Source: Thysanoteuthis rhombus
Taxonomy: Eukaryota; Mollusca; Cephalopoda; Oegopsida; Thysanoteuthidae
Assembly: GCA_963457665.1 (NCBI GenBank)
Contig: OY735202.1
Coordinates: forward strand, 47,120,401 to 47,184,400
Direction of reading: 5' to 3'
DNA: 64,000 nt
Part shown: positions 46,420 through 59,269 of the stretch, piece by piece
How positions within the stretch are numbered: position 1 is the stretch's first letter
How the letters are laid out: each line of letters starts with the position of its first letter
Program-made: the position numbers and the translations under genes
Notes under the pieces: generated by a model
What the model saw: the letters and a program-made list of their open reading frames with translations, nothing else
What the model was told of the DNA's origin: nothing
The model's database searches: none

Positions 46420-48820
46420 TTTTTTGAAATATAAGTTGACTGAGTATAGAATAAGTTTGGTATTGAGCATAGAATTTCAGAAAATCAACTGAATCGAATA
46501 TGAGCTGAGTCCATTATTTTGTTATAACGTTGTCATGAGAGATATCCCCTTCTTATAAATTCACCGTTTAAGACACTTGGTTAGAAGTCATCGAAACATG
46601 AAATTCTTTTATCTTCAACATATTGAGCCTTGTTTTCAGATCGAAAAAGTGAAATTCTCATCACTAATGACGAATCTATATGAAAAAATTATACTAAAAG
46701 GATATCACACATTACTCCCTATATAGAATTTCATACAAAACCGTAATAATGGATTCAGTTGAAATAAAGGCTATTATCACCCTCTAATATGCATTGTTTC
46801 TATCAACGTTCTATTCATATAAGAAAAGGTATTAATCATTTTTGACTGACCTGAGTATAAGCTGAAATGATTGTTTGGGGACATTTCTTTAGTAAAAATA
46901 ACTTATAATCATGTATACGGTAAATCAATACTATGAGAACCATTGTCTCAAAATATTTTAACGTCTAGTATCTATTTTTTCTCTTGGTCGTGTAATAAAG
47001 TTTGATTATCTGATGGAATCACTAGAATAAAAAAAACGTTCATGTTTCGTTGTTTTAATAGCTTCTTGAAACATTCAGAATTGGTAAAGATGCTTAGAAG
47101 GAAATGTCACCAGCTTAAACTTTTAAAAATTAACCTATGTTCTGTCTTCCTTTACGTGATTTCGATGAGGAATGAAAATCGAGCTTTATGCTTTCGATAT
47201 GTTTCCTATGTCAAAAGAATGTAAATCGTATTTACCAAAATTTGTAGGATTTTTGAGGTATCTAATATCTATAATTTGTGACACATTATTGGATTGGTAA
47301 CTCTCTTATTACATACTGCTATCGTGATAGTTTTGTTACTAATTAATGAGACGTTACTTCCAGACTGTACGATACACATAGCTCTGCTAGATGAGAATAA
47401 GTGTGAGTATTTCAACAAATGTAATATTTAAATGATAATTATTCTTACGTAAGTGCGCCTTACTTAATGCATAACAGCATGCAGATATCACTTATAAATA
47501 TTTACGCACAACAAATATGACGTTGCAAAATATGCATGCGTACACACATAGCCACATAAACACAATGTCTGTGCATCGCATAGGGGCAACGAAGTTTGAG
47601 AAGTACGTGTATTTGGTCGTGTCTTTCCGTTTATTTGTCCGTCCACATGATATTTCTAAAAGTACCAAGTGGATTCCAATTAAATTCTGTGGAACGATGG
47701 ACATCTAAGTAAGAAAGTGGTAGTTAAATTCTTTAGTAGATCCAGAAATCTTTGAATATTTTTCCGTTGTTTTTTCCATACCCTTATGTATACGCTCTAC
47801 ACGATAGCCCCAAGAGTTCTCAATGAGTTTATATCAAGTTCATGTCAGTCCGTACAATATCTCTAGATTACCCAGCATTCCTGCTCTAGAATACATACCA
47901 TATTACAAATATTCAAGTCAAGAGGATTCTTACACAACAGCTTAGTTGCATATGAATAACATAATATAAATGTTAAAGATAGAATCGATCGTTTTGATAA
48001 ATTATATTTTTAAATTTGTTATGTACGCAATCGATGGTCACCGAAGCTGATTTATATATTATTGCTTCATTCAAATAGAGATATCGTTGCATAATAAAGT
48101 ACTGGATTCTCTTTTATGGGTTTTATATAGATACTTTGTCGTGATGTAATGGTCAGCAATATGGCCACAATCTACCATAACTTCGATTAGAATTATTATA
48201 CCTAAGTTTGTTTCTCTTTAGACCTAATCTTTTAAAAGTAATTGAACCATTGAAACTATTTTTGTTGCTTTATAGTCTATTTTTAGTTTAAGTAGAGTGA
48301 GATATTTACGCAATAACGATAAATTTTGAACGTTGTCAAAAAGACTATTTTTTTCATGAAAAAGAATTGCATCGTAACGCTGCCGAAATCATCTCAACTT
48401 TGACGTATTGAGATCATTTATATAAGAGTCTCCCATAGACATTTCGATTTTTTTAGGATTTTATCATTTTAATGGTGCTAGTCTCCAACGTAATAATGCT
48501 CTGATAAGAAGGTAATTCTAAACGTTTTGACGAAGTGTTTCACTGCTAGGAATTTATATTCTCTAACGTATTTGATGAGGGAGAGAAAAATAGTATCTCC
48601 CCGAAATTATCTGAATAGCAATAGAGGCCAAATGTTTGCTATGTCTATTGTCAGTCATGACAGATGTTAGCTGATGAACATTTGATTATGTGCATCACGG
48701 AATAGAATGCAAATGTATGAGCTTATTAAGGCATGAACGATTGTGGACAGACATTACATGGGCGGGAATATATTAACTTACGAAAATAATTGACGGAAAA
48801 ATAAATAAAGGCAATTATTT
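46420..48820. other. No recognisable feature
   Basis: Strongly AT-rich, with short frames only and no repeats detected. Confidence 0.6.
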
Positions 48821-49690
48821 TTTTATCATTTTGTTTTTCTTGCATTTCTTTCATCTTTTCTTTTTCATTCTTTCATTTTTTATTTTTCATTTTGTCTCTT
48901 ACTTACTTCCTTTCTTTCAATTTACATCCTGTCTTTTTTTTTTATTGACGTTCTTCAATTTTTTTCTCCTTCTGATACTTCCATTTCTTGATTTTCTTGA
49001 CTTTAGCTTCTCCATGCTATATTTTCTTTTTTTCATTCACCTTTTTCTTTCTTCTTCCCTTTCTTTCTTTCTTTCTTTCTTTCTTTTGGCTTACATTCAT
49101 TTTTTACCTACATTGATTTTCGCTTTCTTCCACTATCGCTTCCATTTCTTCAATCTTTCTTTTTTTTCTTCTCATTTCCTTTCCATATCTCCCTTCTTTC
49201 TTTCTTTCTTTCTTTCTTCCTTTCTTTCTTTCTCTCTCTCTTTCTTTTTTTTTACCGACAATTCCTTCTATTCTTTAAATTCAAGTTATTCCCATCTTCT
49301 TCCAACTGCCACACCCATTTTTCCATCCTACCACCCCTTTTTCATTCCCATTTCCTTCCGTTTTTTTCTTCCTTTCTTTCCTTCTTTCTTCCTTTCTTTG
49401 GGCATATCCGTCTCCGATCTTTATTTCCTTCCAACGCTTTCCCTTTCATTCATTTCTTTATCTATTTGTACTTATATTCTTCCTTTCTCTTTAATAAGAA
49501 TTCTTCCCTTTGTTAATTCCATTTTTCTAGGAAACAGAAATAATGTTGGATCAATATTCCATCAAATGGATTCCTTGCTACTTGACCAAACGCCAAGAAT
49601 TAATTTTTGCCGAGTATAGACCCTTTGTTTATCTTTTCTAAGCAGAACCAAATTCCATCAAATCAAAAAAAAATATTAAACGTATAAAGG
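48820..49690 (+). repeat. Family C repeat with CTTT-rich tract, copy 1
   Basis: A long T/C-rich tract with (CTTT)n patches (about 49060-49090 and 49195-49245) ends in unique sequence shared with 54290-54600: 'ttgttaattccatttt', 'aatgttggatcaatattcca', 'cttgacc' and 'aattaattttt'. The 262-codon frame (48831-49619) is almost wholly Phe, Ser and Leu and simply translates the tract. It is not a membrane protein. Confidence 0.75.
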
Positions 49691-49714
49691 TCCATGGCAA
49701 AAAAAAAAAACGGT

Positions 49715-49715
<1 letters not shown>

Positions 49716-49767
<52 letters not shown>
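49716..49767. repeat. (GA)n microsatellite
   Basis: About 26 GA units directly after the family C copy. Confidence 0.95.
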
Positions 49768-49768
<1 letters not shown>

Positions 49769-50068
49769 TACAGGCAGACGGACAGAAATACAGAAGGGCT
49801 AGAATGTGTTTGACTCTCATAATCGTTATTACATAGCACGCTGATCTACCAGCGATAACTAGTTGTTCATTAGGACCGTTAACTCTGATTCAAACCAAAA
49901 GATTCTTGAAAAAGTTATGTATTTTCAGTAATTAGGTGTCCAAGAATCTGTATGATAATCTTCATTCTAATCGGCCAAAGTTCAATAATTTGTGCATGTT
50001 GACACATGGTTATTTACATATAGAATGTAAACAAACGATCAGATTGACCGTGGAACATCTGATCTGCC

Positions 50069-50070
50069 AC

Positions 50071-50127
<57 letters not shown>
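50069..50127. repeat. (CA)n(TA)n microsatellite
   Basis: It directly precedes family D copy 2. Confidence 0.95.
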
Positions 50128-50141
50128 GCTGGGTATATACA

Positions 50142-50520
50142 ATCAGGCAGCCATTTTATTACATTGAGGTCCTATCTCACTTGTCCTACCAGTTTTTCAT
50201 TATATATAAAAACCTTACTTTTATACTCAGATACATTATGTCTGGTTTAAAATTCCAAATTTCTCAATTATGTCACTTTATTAATTACATCTGTACCTAC
50301 TAGCAAGAAAACTAACTCGCCCAATCAGATAAAACCGACTATCCCCACTGGTGGGATAGATTGCACATTCTTCTCCAAATGTTTAAATGGTTATAGAATG
50401 AACTCAACAAATGTTCAAGACTCAAACGACCCTTACAAAGGATGTCTCTTTCCCATAACTTTCGGTCATGTTTGTGTTTTAATGAATTAATTTCACAGGA
50501 AGTGAAAATTGTACCGACTA
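50142..50520 (+). repeat. Family D dispersed repeat, copy 2
   Basis: It aligns with 26675-27020, with about 40 extra bases near 50162-50204. It ends ten bases before the 520-bp TA array. Confidence 0.75.
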
Positions 50521-50529
50521 GCCCATGTC

Positions 50530-51054
<525 letters not shown>

Positions 51055-51370
51055 GGGTGTATGCGATGTGGTAGCCAAAATGAATATGCTCGATCGCCTT
51101 TGCTTTAAATCAACTATAAGAAAATACACGAATATATCTAGTATACTTATAGATATATCGGCAAAATGAAGAAAAAATCTCCCAACAATGACGCATAGAT
51201 AGCACGTCGTTTCTTTTCACTAGAATTTATTTCAGACGTAAATCAAACTCAGCCTTCAACAAACAAAAGATATCGTTAAAATAATTGCTGAGCCAAATGA
51301 CCATCTCGACTTGATTAACGATTTTTCTCTTTCATTCATTATTCATGCAAAATCTCTGCTCGAGAGCGTA
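51055..51370 (+). repeat. Family E dispersed repeat, copy 2 (3' part)
   Basis: It shares 'cctttgctttaaatcaa', 'atatatctag', 'gcatagatagca' and 'gattaacga' with 42905-43560. It starts exactly where the TA array ends, and copies 1 and 3 carry short TA blocks at the equivalent place, so the array grew inside this copy. Confidence 0.55.
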
Positions 51371-51719
51371 TGCGTATTTTCCAATTTCCGTCTGCGTTAA
51401 ATGTCAAGTACACATTTCCTTGAAAATTCAGCTGTATGTTTTCTCCTCAGGTAGTTGAAGATAGAATCGAGTATGGAACCAATTCACTCGGTGGTGGCAA
51501 ATAGATGAACGTAACAATTGAAAATATATTAAATCAGTGCTGAGTTATTTACACCTGCTCAGATGAAGAAAAACAAAACATTTAGCTTAGAACTTTACAC
51601 AATATATTGCAATTACGTGTTTTACTTGAGCATGTCGCCTGTGTTTGTTCATCCTTACTACCCACAACAGACAGGTTCAAACACTCTTGCTCGGTTTAAG
51701 TTATTGATGTACTACGACA

Positions 51720-51832
51720 TTTATATATATATATACTCGTATCATCGCCCACCCCTAACCATTCAGGGCAGAAACTTGGAACGTTGCTCAAACACGCGCA
51801 AGCATGCGCGCACACACACACACACACACACC
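51720..51832. repeat. Short (TA)n and (CA)n arrays
   Basis: A (TA)n run at about 51722-51735 and a (CA)n run at 51808-51831, with 'gcgcaagcatgcgcg', a near-palindrome, just before the CA run. Confidence 0.8.
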
Positions 51833-51884
51833 TCTTATTATTTGAATATGCTAAATGAAAAGGGTTTTAGTTAGAAATCTATTT

Positions 51885-52110
51885 CTAATGTAAATTTATG
51901 CTAAACTGATCTCTTACTTCGTGTGCAACAACATATACGCTCGGGGTTTTTTGTTTTTGTTTTTTGAAATTCAGACTTTGGTTGTGCCCAAAGAAATGCA
52001 AGTAAAGTAAGTTATTCACTGTTCACCCTTTTTCTCGATCTTTTAATTGATCACCTCAAATATGACATGCTACTTGAAGATAATGTTGACATATATTGAC
52101 TGATAAAATT
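51885..52110 (+). repeat. Family A dispersed repeat, copy 5 (3' half)
   Basis: It contains 'atgctaaactgatctctta', then 'aattcagactttgg', 'gttattcactgttcaccc', 'attgatcacctcaaatatga' and 'tgacatgctact'. The final block is more diverged than in the other copies. Confidence 0.7.
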
Positions 52111-52339
52111 AGTTGAATAAAATAGCACTCGTCTTCCGTTCATTTTTAGTTTGGCAGAACAATTCCTGTTTCATTTGGATAGAGTGCATCCTTAACTGTC
52201 TACATCCAAAACAAGTCATGGGTAAGTACGAAACTGTTCCCAAGTCGAGATTCGAATAAGTGACAAATATATTGATCTCAAATACATTTTGCTTATTGGA
52301 AATATAATTGAATGATTGATATGAATTCCATGGTGTAAC

Positions 52340-52910
52340 CAGGAATGAAAGATTTAGAACTGGGTTTTTATTTCAGAGCAACGTTGTTTTGGATTTATAT
52401 TGTCGAGAAGTCTGGTGCAGCAAACCACAAACAACATTTTTGTTAAGCATTGGCTAGAGGCCAAAGATGAAATTTGCGGATACAACGTTTTTTCGTTTTT
52501 TTTTTATAAAACCATATATATATATATATATATATATTGATAACTGAATCGATAGATTGATAGATAGATGGATAGACAGATTGAAAGGAATTTCAAAGAA
52601 ATTTGCAAGACATAAAATCCGAACAATCTTACTGTCGAACTCAACCGATCGTCTCTGCTTCATTTTTTTTAATGGACAAATATATCCAGCGTAATAATAA
52701 ATACATTACTAACAGAAAACTGCTCATACGAATACATGACAGGTATGATGTTTCTCCTAATTAGTTTTTATCTATCTCATGATATAAACTTCATCTATCA
52801 TAAGATAAGGTTCAATTAATTGACGAGGACTGTCATGGCATGGTTTGTTATTTTGTCAATGGTTATTTATGTAAATTGTTCGTGTTGATCCAAATTTTCC
52901 ATTTCTTTCC
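52340..52910 (+). repeat. Family E dispersed repeat, copy 3
   Basis: A full partner of the 42.9 kb copy, with a (TA)n block at 52517-52538 and an (ATAG)n-like patch at about 52555-52575. Confidence 0.7.
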
Positions 52911-52914
52911 TCTA

Positions 52915-54140
52915 TATTCAGTTTTTATCAAGTCAGCCATGCTTGATTTTATGTCAGTGGCCAACCTCTCGAGGAAGATTTGACGGAAAAATACTTGTTG
53001 CGAAGAGATAATACTTGTATAGTTATATCAGTGTAATCAGATAAAATTTATCTGTTTACCTTGGATCTCAGCTCAATGAATTTCAATTATATCTTGGGTT
53101 TTACTTATCATTTGGGCTTTGTTTTGATCGAACATTTTATCAAAGGCATGACAGATTTCATGCTCCCTGAATCGCCTCTAGTTTATACTGTTTAGTTATT
53201 AACTCTGAGTGGAATTGTGGACAAAACTAATCCAAGAAATTTAGACAACTTATTCCGTTAGATGGTAGTCATTTGATAGATAGTTTCATTAGATTTTTTC
53301 TAGTGGCAAGAATCACATGCTAAGAATAATTAGACATCACTTCCAGGTGAGCTCATTGTGCATTCCCAGATTTTCTCATGGTGCCGTGAGAAAACGAATG
53401 GGAAAAGAAATAGATAGTTTGTTCGGCGCCAGTATTCGATAAGCATTTAGATTTCAGCGAGGGGATAAGTTTGTTTATCTTTTATACTTACAAGGAAATG
53501 AAATGAGCATGCTATCTGTTTGTCAGTTTATGAATTGATATTCCTTGACCACTTAAATTCCGCGTCCGTTTTATTTAGCACCGGAAAGAGATTGAGAAAA
53601 AAAGGAGACCTTGGTCTTTCCTTTCTTTTCTCTACTAATTCTGCTGTTCTTTACTCGATTTAAAACCAGAAAAAGAAAGACTGAAAATTGGTTGCTTGCA
53701 TAGATTACTTGGTAAGGTTACTAACTACAGCACAGTCAAGAAAAGTCCCAATCGAAATAAGTCTCGATTCTACGGAGGTATGGTCTCACTTATATACGTT
53801 TAAAATTTTGAAAGAACCCATTTTTTTAGGAAAGAATCAGAAGTGTTCATGCTTTCTATTCCATTCTGTTCGTAGTGTTAGTGTTTCACTATTTCAGTTG
53901 TAAGCTTTTCATTTGCTGTCACAATCTATACAGAAGAAACAGTTAAACAAAACAAAGTCACCGAAATCAGAATACAATGTCGAGAATGCATTTCGAATAG
54001 AGGTTTGTTGTTCGTAAGTTCAGATCCCAGTTTTTTTGTCGATACAAAACAATCAATTATTCCCATGTTTATTCATAGAGACATTGTTTATTGAATGATA
54101 TTTCCTAAAAGAATGTTTAAAAACAAAGCCATTGTATGAA
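52915..54140. other. No recognisable feature
   Basis: AT-rich, with short frames only. A B-box-like 'aagttcagatccc' at 54016 has no A-box partner. Confidence 0.6.
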
Positions 54141-54231
54141 AGAATATATATATATATATGTGTGTATTTATGTGTATGCAGGCGTAATCATGCATTAGTG
54201 CATGTTTGAGCAATCTTTTTCCCTCTTTATA

Positions 54232-54240
54232 CACAAACAC

Positions 54241-54284
<44 letters not shown>

Positions 54285-54286
54285 GT
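54232..54286. repeat. (CA)n(TA)n microsatellite
   Basis: It immediately precedes family C copy 2. A small (TA)n also lies at 54146-54160. Confidence 0.95.
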
Positions 54287-54289
54287 ATT

Positions 54290-54605
54290 CTTTTTACGAC
54301 ATTTCCTTATTTCTTCCATTGTTATCTTTTTGTTCCTGTTATTCCCACCTCAACACTTCCTTTCTTTCTTTTTTTCTTTGCACTTACATTCCTGTCCCCT
54401 TTATTTATGTTCTTTCTTCCTTTTGTTAATTCCATTTTGTTCTAAGAACAGATAATGTCGGATCAATATTTCATCAAATTATTCCTTTGTCACTTGACAA
54501 ACCACTCATCTCGAAAAATTAATTTTCTCGAAGTATGGACGGTTCTTATTTTATTTCTTTTAAATTTTCATCCAATTAAAAACAAATATCAAGAAGCAAA
54601 AGTAT
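54290..54605 (+). repeat. Family C repeat, copy 2
   Basis: A shorter T/C-rich tract, then the shared unique block from 'ttttgttaattcc' (54421) through 'atgtcggatcaatatttcat' (54452) to 'aacaaatatcaa' (54582). It is collinear with 49500-49690. Confidence 0.75.
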
Positions 54606-54907
54606 CAAGATAATCATGCAAAACTATAACAGTGATTGACTGATTTGTTTTATAACAAAACAGGCCGGGTTATTTACTCAATAGCAGTGTTGCCAATTTA
54701 AATATTATTTTTTTTGTTTTATGAAAGCCAGTGTTACCAGTATTTAAGTGTTTTTTATTAAATATTTTCCATATCTTAAAGTGTACAGTCGCAAATTGAG
54801 ATTTTTTCAATTTCTCGATTTTGAGAGTGACTTCAAGAATAGAAAAATTGAAATCCACATCTAAATTGGCAATTCTGATGAATAGAAACCGTCACCTGTT
54901 CAACGTA

Positions 54908-55205
54908 TTTTGTTTGTATGTCATGTTGATTTGGGTATAAATCAAAATGACAAAAAAGAGGAGGATCAATAAGTAAGTTAGTCCTGCCGCCTTTTGTTGG
55001 ACAGTGATGACTAAAAAGTCTGAATTTCCAACAACAACAACGACAACAACAACAACAACAGGAAACAAGCATGAATGTATATTTTCACTCGTCGAGCTCC
55101 ATTGGTGCAGACTGTACGCGTGACATAATACATACATAGCCAGCCAGACCTACTTGAAAACTAGGGAAACCTATGTCGACTGTTTTGGTGACAGTTTTGG
55201 TCGAC
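54908..55205 (-). repeat. Family A dispersed repeat, copy 6
   Basis: The minus strand runs from 'gtcgaccaaaactgtcacca' through 'ctggctggctatgtatgta' to 'caacatgacatac'. The central part between the two halves is replaced by an ACA-rich triplet run (55030-55062). Confidence 0.75.
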
Positions 55206-55679
55206 GTTTCCTAATATATAAAACAGTATGAGACAGAATGAGAAGTCGTAATTCCGTCAACGGTGTTCATATTCACAGTGCGATGTCGAATCCCGATAGT
55301 TTACGGCGGGCATGCAGTGATTGTCCTTTCAGACAAAAATACTATCGATACAGTTCATATATCTTATTCATTTTGCGAGGTGCTATCTGAGGTACTATCC
55401 AATAATGCACATGGCCACAGAATTTAAAAAAATATACCCTTTTCCACTGAATCATTTAAAATAGTTCAATGGGAACAATATTTCGGTGTAATTCCTACCA
55501 CAATGACATTCGTTACCAGGGTTGTGACATTCATTGCCACAAGATCACGTAGACATTACTTTTTTAAATCAAGAACCCAAGAACGTTTCTTATTGATGAT
55601 TCTAAAAAAAACCCAGGTTGATTTTTGATACAATTTAAGAGCATCACTACTGATATTAGGGCTATCTGAGATCGTAACA

Positions 55680-55830
55680 GGATTTTCAGTTCCACGGCAC
55701 CTAACGTCATCAACAAGATCGTCAAGGTGGTCCGTTTGTTAGTGCTTTGAGTTCAATCCTCAAGGGCGCTCCCTTCTGTTGGCCTTGTGGCACACTCAGC
55801 AATACCTTAGTTAGTTATAAATGCCAATTC
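55680..55830 (+). repeat. Possible tRNA-derived SINE remnant
   Basis: 'GAGTTCAATCCTCAAGG' (55749-55765) fits a pol III B box and T-arm, as at 22.1 kb. The upstream A-box region ('aaggtggtccgtttgttagt') is a weak match. No body shared with the other copies was identified. Confidence 0.3.
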
Positions 55831-55879
55831 AAGATTTAAGCAGAAACATATGTATTTGACCCAGCGGGATGTTAACGAA

Positions 55880-56500
55880 AAATTATGTAGAAGTCATTAA
55901 AACATATATGAAGATAGCATTGAAGATACAAATAAGAACAAGACATGGAAAGGAATAAAACAAGGGGATACAATCTCCTCTAAACTATTTACAGTGAGTC
56001 TTGAAAGCGTCTTTCGGAAAAGTGACCGGGAGGGAATGGGAATAAACATAGACGGAGAATAATTAAAGCATTTAATATTCGCAAATAATTGTTTCCTTGA
56101 CATCAGGAACATCGGAAGAATTACAGAACATGTTGAAAGATCAAAATAGGGTGAGTAAAAAACATACTTTCAAAAATAAACAGAACAAAAACAAAGGTAC
56201 TGTTCAACATAAAGTCCCCCAACGCACCATAAGATCAAACGGATAATAAAATGAAATAAAACCACGCATAACGATTGGCTGGAAATCACTTTGTTTTGAT
56301 AGAGACTAAGTGCTTTTATGTACTCGAAGTATACAATGAATGCACAATACTAGTTATGAGATACAGTGGGGGAACATAGAAGTTAACAGAACGAACTGAT
56401 AATCAATTCAGAATCGCGCGAAGTGCCATGGAAATAGCAATGGTAGGGATAACTCCAAGAGATAGAAAGAGCTCAACATGGATTAGGAGGAAATACTACA
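55880..56500 (+). mobile_element. LINE reverse transcriptase, central and C-terminal fragment
   Basis: Reading gives 'GIKQGDTISSKLFTVSLE' and 'VFRKSDREGMGINIDGE' (about 55950-56060), homologous to the 9.65 kb element. A degraded 'FANN' replaces F-A-D-D (about 56078-56095). Later come 'AMEIAMVGITPRDRK' (about 56428-56470) and then unreadable sequence. Stops are frequent. The catalytic aspartates have become asparagines and the 3' GAT tail is missing. Confidence 0.8.
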
Positions 56501-56934
56501 ATGAAGGATATTTATAATATAATTAGGAAATGAAAATGTTAATGGGCAGAACGCTTGAAAAGGGGGGGATGACAGTAGATAGAGCCAAAGGCTAACTGAG
56601 ATGCACGTATGACCCCACTCTGCCTCTGCTGAAAAGCATGAATTACACAGGAATGGAAACAAGATACATATGATTAGTTGTATTACAAAATAATCTAGTT
56701 GTACCTGCATTGGAGATGGATTTTTCGGTTGTGGCCATTTTGGATTTCGTACACACAGGCCACAACGAGTCGATATCAACTTGCTTGCGATGATTCCTGA
56801 AAATTATATGGTCATATCTAACATCATGCCAAATTGAAAAAAAGTTAGCCCCATGTGCACGATTATCACTAGATGAGATTTATTTCCACTCCTCTATGAG
56901 TCATAATAAAGTGGACGTAAGAGAAAAAGACTGA

Positions 56935-56938
<4 letters not shown>

Positions 56939-56976
<38 letters not shown>

Positions 56977-57068
56977 CAGACAGACAGACAGACAGACAGA
57001 CGGACAGACGGACAGACAGACAGAGACAGACAGAGAGACAGACAGACAAAGAGAGACAGAGAGAGACA
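56939..57068. repeat. (GA)n/(GACA)n compound microsatellite
   Basis: GA dinucleotides pass into GACA/GACG tetranucleotides and back. The Ser/Leu/Val/Cys frames on the minus strand are translations of it. Confidence 0.95.
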
Positions 57069-57390
57069 GTGCCAACGTTTGAATTTTTGTTAATCACTAA
57101 GCGACACCCAACATTGTAAAAGATGAGTCAGAGGAGTTTAGCTTTGCTTCCTTGTTCAGTTGTTTTTTAAAATAACAATGTTTTGCTTTGCCCAGCACGC
57201 TAAGTGTTATTAAACAATTGAACTCAGTCTTCGTGTAGTTTATGATATTAGCTAAACGTTTGGGTTGATCCATTCTACAGCCCTCTCGAGGTAGGTGTAC
57301 GATCTGCAATGAGAGTGTAATGATTAATATTCTTTAAATCGATAATGATTCATTTGCTCCTAACTGTACATAGATCTTGGGACTTGATTA

Positions 57391-57500
57391 AACATTCCAG
57401 TTCGTGCTCAACATGTGGGTTGAATAAAGTATTCCTGTCCGAGCTCAACATGTGGGTTGAGTAAAACATTCCCGTTCGTGCTCAACATGTGGGTTGAATA
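57391..57500. repeat. Three-unit tandem repeat, 37-bp period
   Basis: The units begin 'aacattcc', 'agtattcc' and 'aacattcc' at 57391, 57428 and 57465, each containing 'gctcaacatgtgggttga'. Identity is about 90% or more. The shared core has inverted ends (TCAAC...GTTGA). Confidence 0.9.
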
Positions 57501-57778
57501 TTCTCTACTCAATAGAGTAGCGATATATAAGCAGCATTCAGAGCTCAAGTTCTTCATATACCGTAAGAGGGGGAAGTAACCCGTAACCGAAAATTGAAAA
57601 GTAATTCTCAACAGAAAGAAGGGTGTCTATTTCTGTTTTGGTAAACCATAAGACAAGAATGGATCGGCCGAAATTTTGTGGGAACATCATAAGCTACAAA
57701 GAAAATAAGTTCAGAAGTCTTGACATGCTAATGTCCCTTCACAAAATAATAGACTTTATCACAAGGTTATTTATAATG

Positions 57779-58262
57779 CCCTATTAGAAACTGTCAACCA
57801 AAACTATCAACATAGGTTTCTTTAATGTTCAAGGTGGTCTGGCTGATTACCTATGCATGTATGTATCACGCACTCAAGCTGCACCAACAGAACTAAAAGC
57901 TACATGACTAATAATCTAAACATTTACTCCTGGTCTTGTCTAAAAAAAAATAACGTTTTGGAAATTTTTTTTTTCAAATTTATCACCTTAATAGGTTTTT
58001 GGTGAGGATCAATTAGCAAGTTGATACTAAACTGATCCCTTAGTTTGTGTCAGTAAGCAGTCAAATGTGGGTGTGTTTTGTTTGTTTTTTGTCTTTCTTT
58101 TTTTTTGTTTGTCTGTTTTTTAGGATTCAGACGTTTTTTTTAGTAATTCACTAAAAGCGAGAGAAGTGACTTGTTCATTGATCAGCCTCAACACGACATG
58201 CAACTACAAGACGTAGGTCACGTAACGTTTTCTTTTAGGTGATTAACCACACCTGTTGTAAT
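57779..58262 (+). repeat. Family A dispersed repeat, copy 7 (reference copy)
   Basis: The most complete plus-strand copy, from 'ctattagaaactgtcaacc' to 'cacacctgttgt', about 480 bp. Order of blocks: 'gtcaaccaaaactatcaaca', 'ggtttctt', 'ctggctga', 'tatgtatcacgca', 'aacatttactcct', 'gatactaactga'-type, a T-rich tract, 'gattcagac', 'gttcattgatcagcc' and 'gacatgcaact'. No ORF exceeds 60 codons. The B-box-like 'ggtttcaaatccct' seen in the 62.7 kb copy is absent here. Confidence 0.8.
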
Positions 58263-58389
58263 ATCAGTCTAGTGAATTAGATCAGCATTTTAAATTGATA
58301 AAACCAAGAGTATTTGATGGACAACGCCAACGTTCTTTCAAGGCCAAATTTACAGATCAAACAGAAAGAAACGAAATCATTGTCAATGG

Positions 58390-58414
58390 TTTACTAGCTT
58401 AATGCGCTAACCAC

Positions 58415-58415
<1 letters not shown>
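58390..58415 (-). other. tRNA D-arm-like phrase beside (TA)n
   Basis: The minus strand reads 'GCAGTGGTTAGCGCATTAAG', like the D-arm of a tRNA-derived SINE. The expected B box is not found downstream within 60 bases, so only a fragment, if anything, remains. Confidence 0.3.

Positions 58416-58476
<61 letters not shown>
58415..58476. repeat. (TA)n microsatellite
   Basis: About 30 TA dinucleotides. Confidence 0.95.
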
Positions 58477-58479
<3 letters not shown>

Positions 58480-58480
<1 letters not shown>

Positions 58481-59268
58481 TTAGTAATGCATAAAACGCA
58501 TATGTAATTATATTGTGGGAAGTGCGAATCCCCGTCTTCTACTTGCAAATTAAAAACAGAAACGAAGCAAAGAAATAGTTCAGAGAGTAAATTGCATCTC
58601 ACATTTCTTATCTCTATTGTTTTGTTTTATGGAATGTAGATTAACCCATCTATTAATATTGAGCCATGAAATAGCGGGATATTAATGAATCTTTTCGGAA
58701 AATACTCTATTGAATTTTTAACTTTCTAGATTTTTAGTATATTTCTCACAATTAACAATAAAACCCACCGGCATACTAACAGGTAAGACGAAGAACAAGG
58801 AGGATCTTTGCCTACGATATTTTATACGTATCGTTTTCATGGGTACATAATGTCAATTGTGACATCTCCTCAAAGTTTGAGATCATGGTTACCCCAATGT
58901 CAAAATTGTGAGTATGGGTGTTTGTTTTCAAACAAGTGGCCACTTTGACTGTCAGGACTTCCTCGCTTTGAAATGCTTAAAAGCCTTGCAACAGAATGCG
59001 ATTATTTCCCGTCATATTTTCAAGAGAATATGAGTGCAAATGGCACGTTAAGTATTCTGTCTCAATTGCTGCCGCGACCGACTTATTGAAGCAAAATCTT
59101 GGCGTAGATAATGAATACAAATAGCAAAGATTTCTGTTGAACGCCCATACGTATCGTGAACCCCACTTGTTTGTTCAAATAAGGTCAGTTGGTTTGTCCA
59201 TTCGGTGAGAACGCACGTTGAAAATATTTTGTTCGGTGGTCAATGGATAGCTGTTTCTGCTACAGAGA
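58480..59268. other. No recognisable feature
   Basis: Nothing visible on either strand. In particular, there is no matching upstream half of the RT found beyond the Tc1 element. Confidence 0.6.
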
Positions 59269-59269
59269 A

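Noticed and set aside
48831-49619. 262-codon frame looking like a multi-pass membrane protein
   Set aside because: It is a translation of a CTTT-rich tract. Composition is almost entirely Phe/Ser/Leu, and the partner copy at 54.3 kb does not preserve the frame.
56869-57097. Ser/Leu/Cys-rich frames resembling a secreted peptide
   Set aside because: They translate the GA/GACA microsatellite.
57391-57500. Direct repeats with 37-bp period suggestive of a CRISPR array
   Set aside because: There are no spacers between units, only three units, no cas genes, and the context is eukaryotic.
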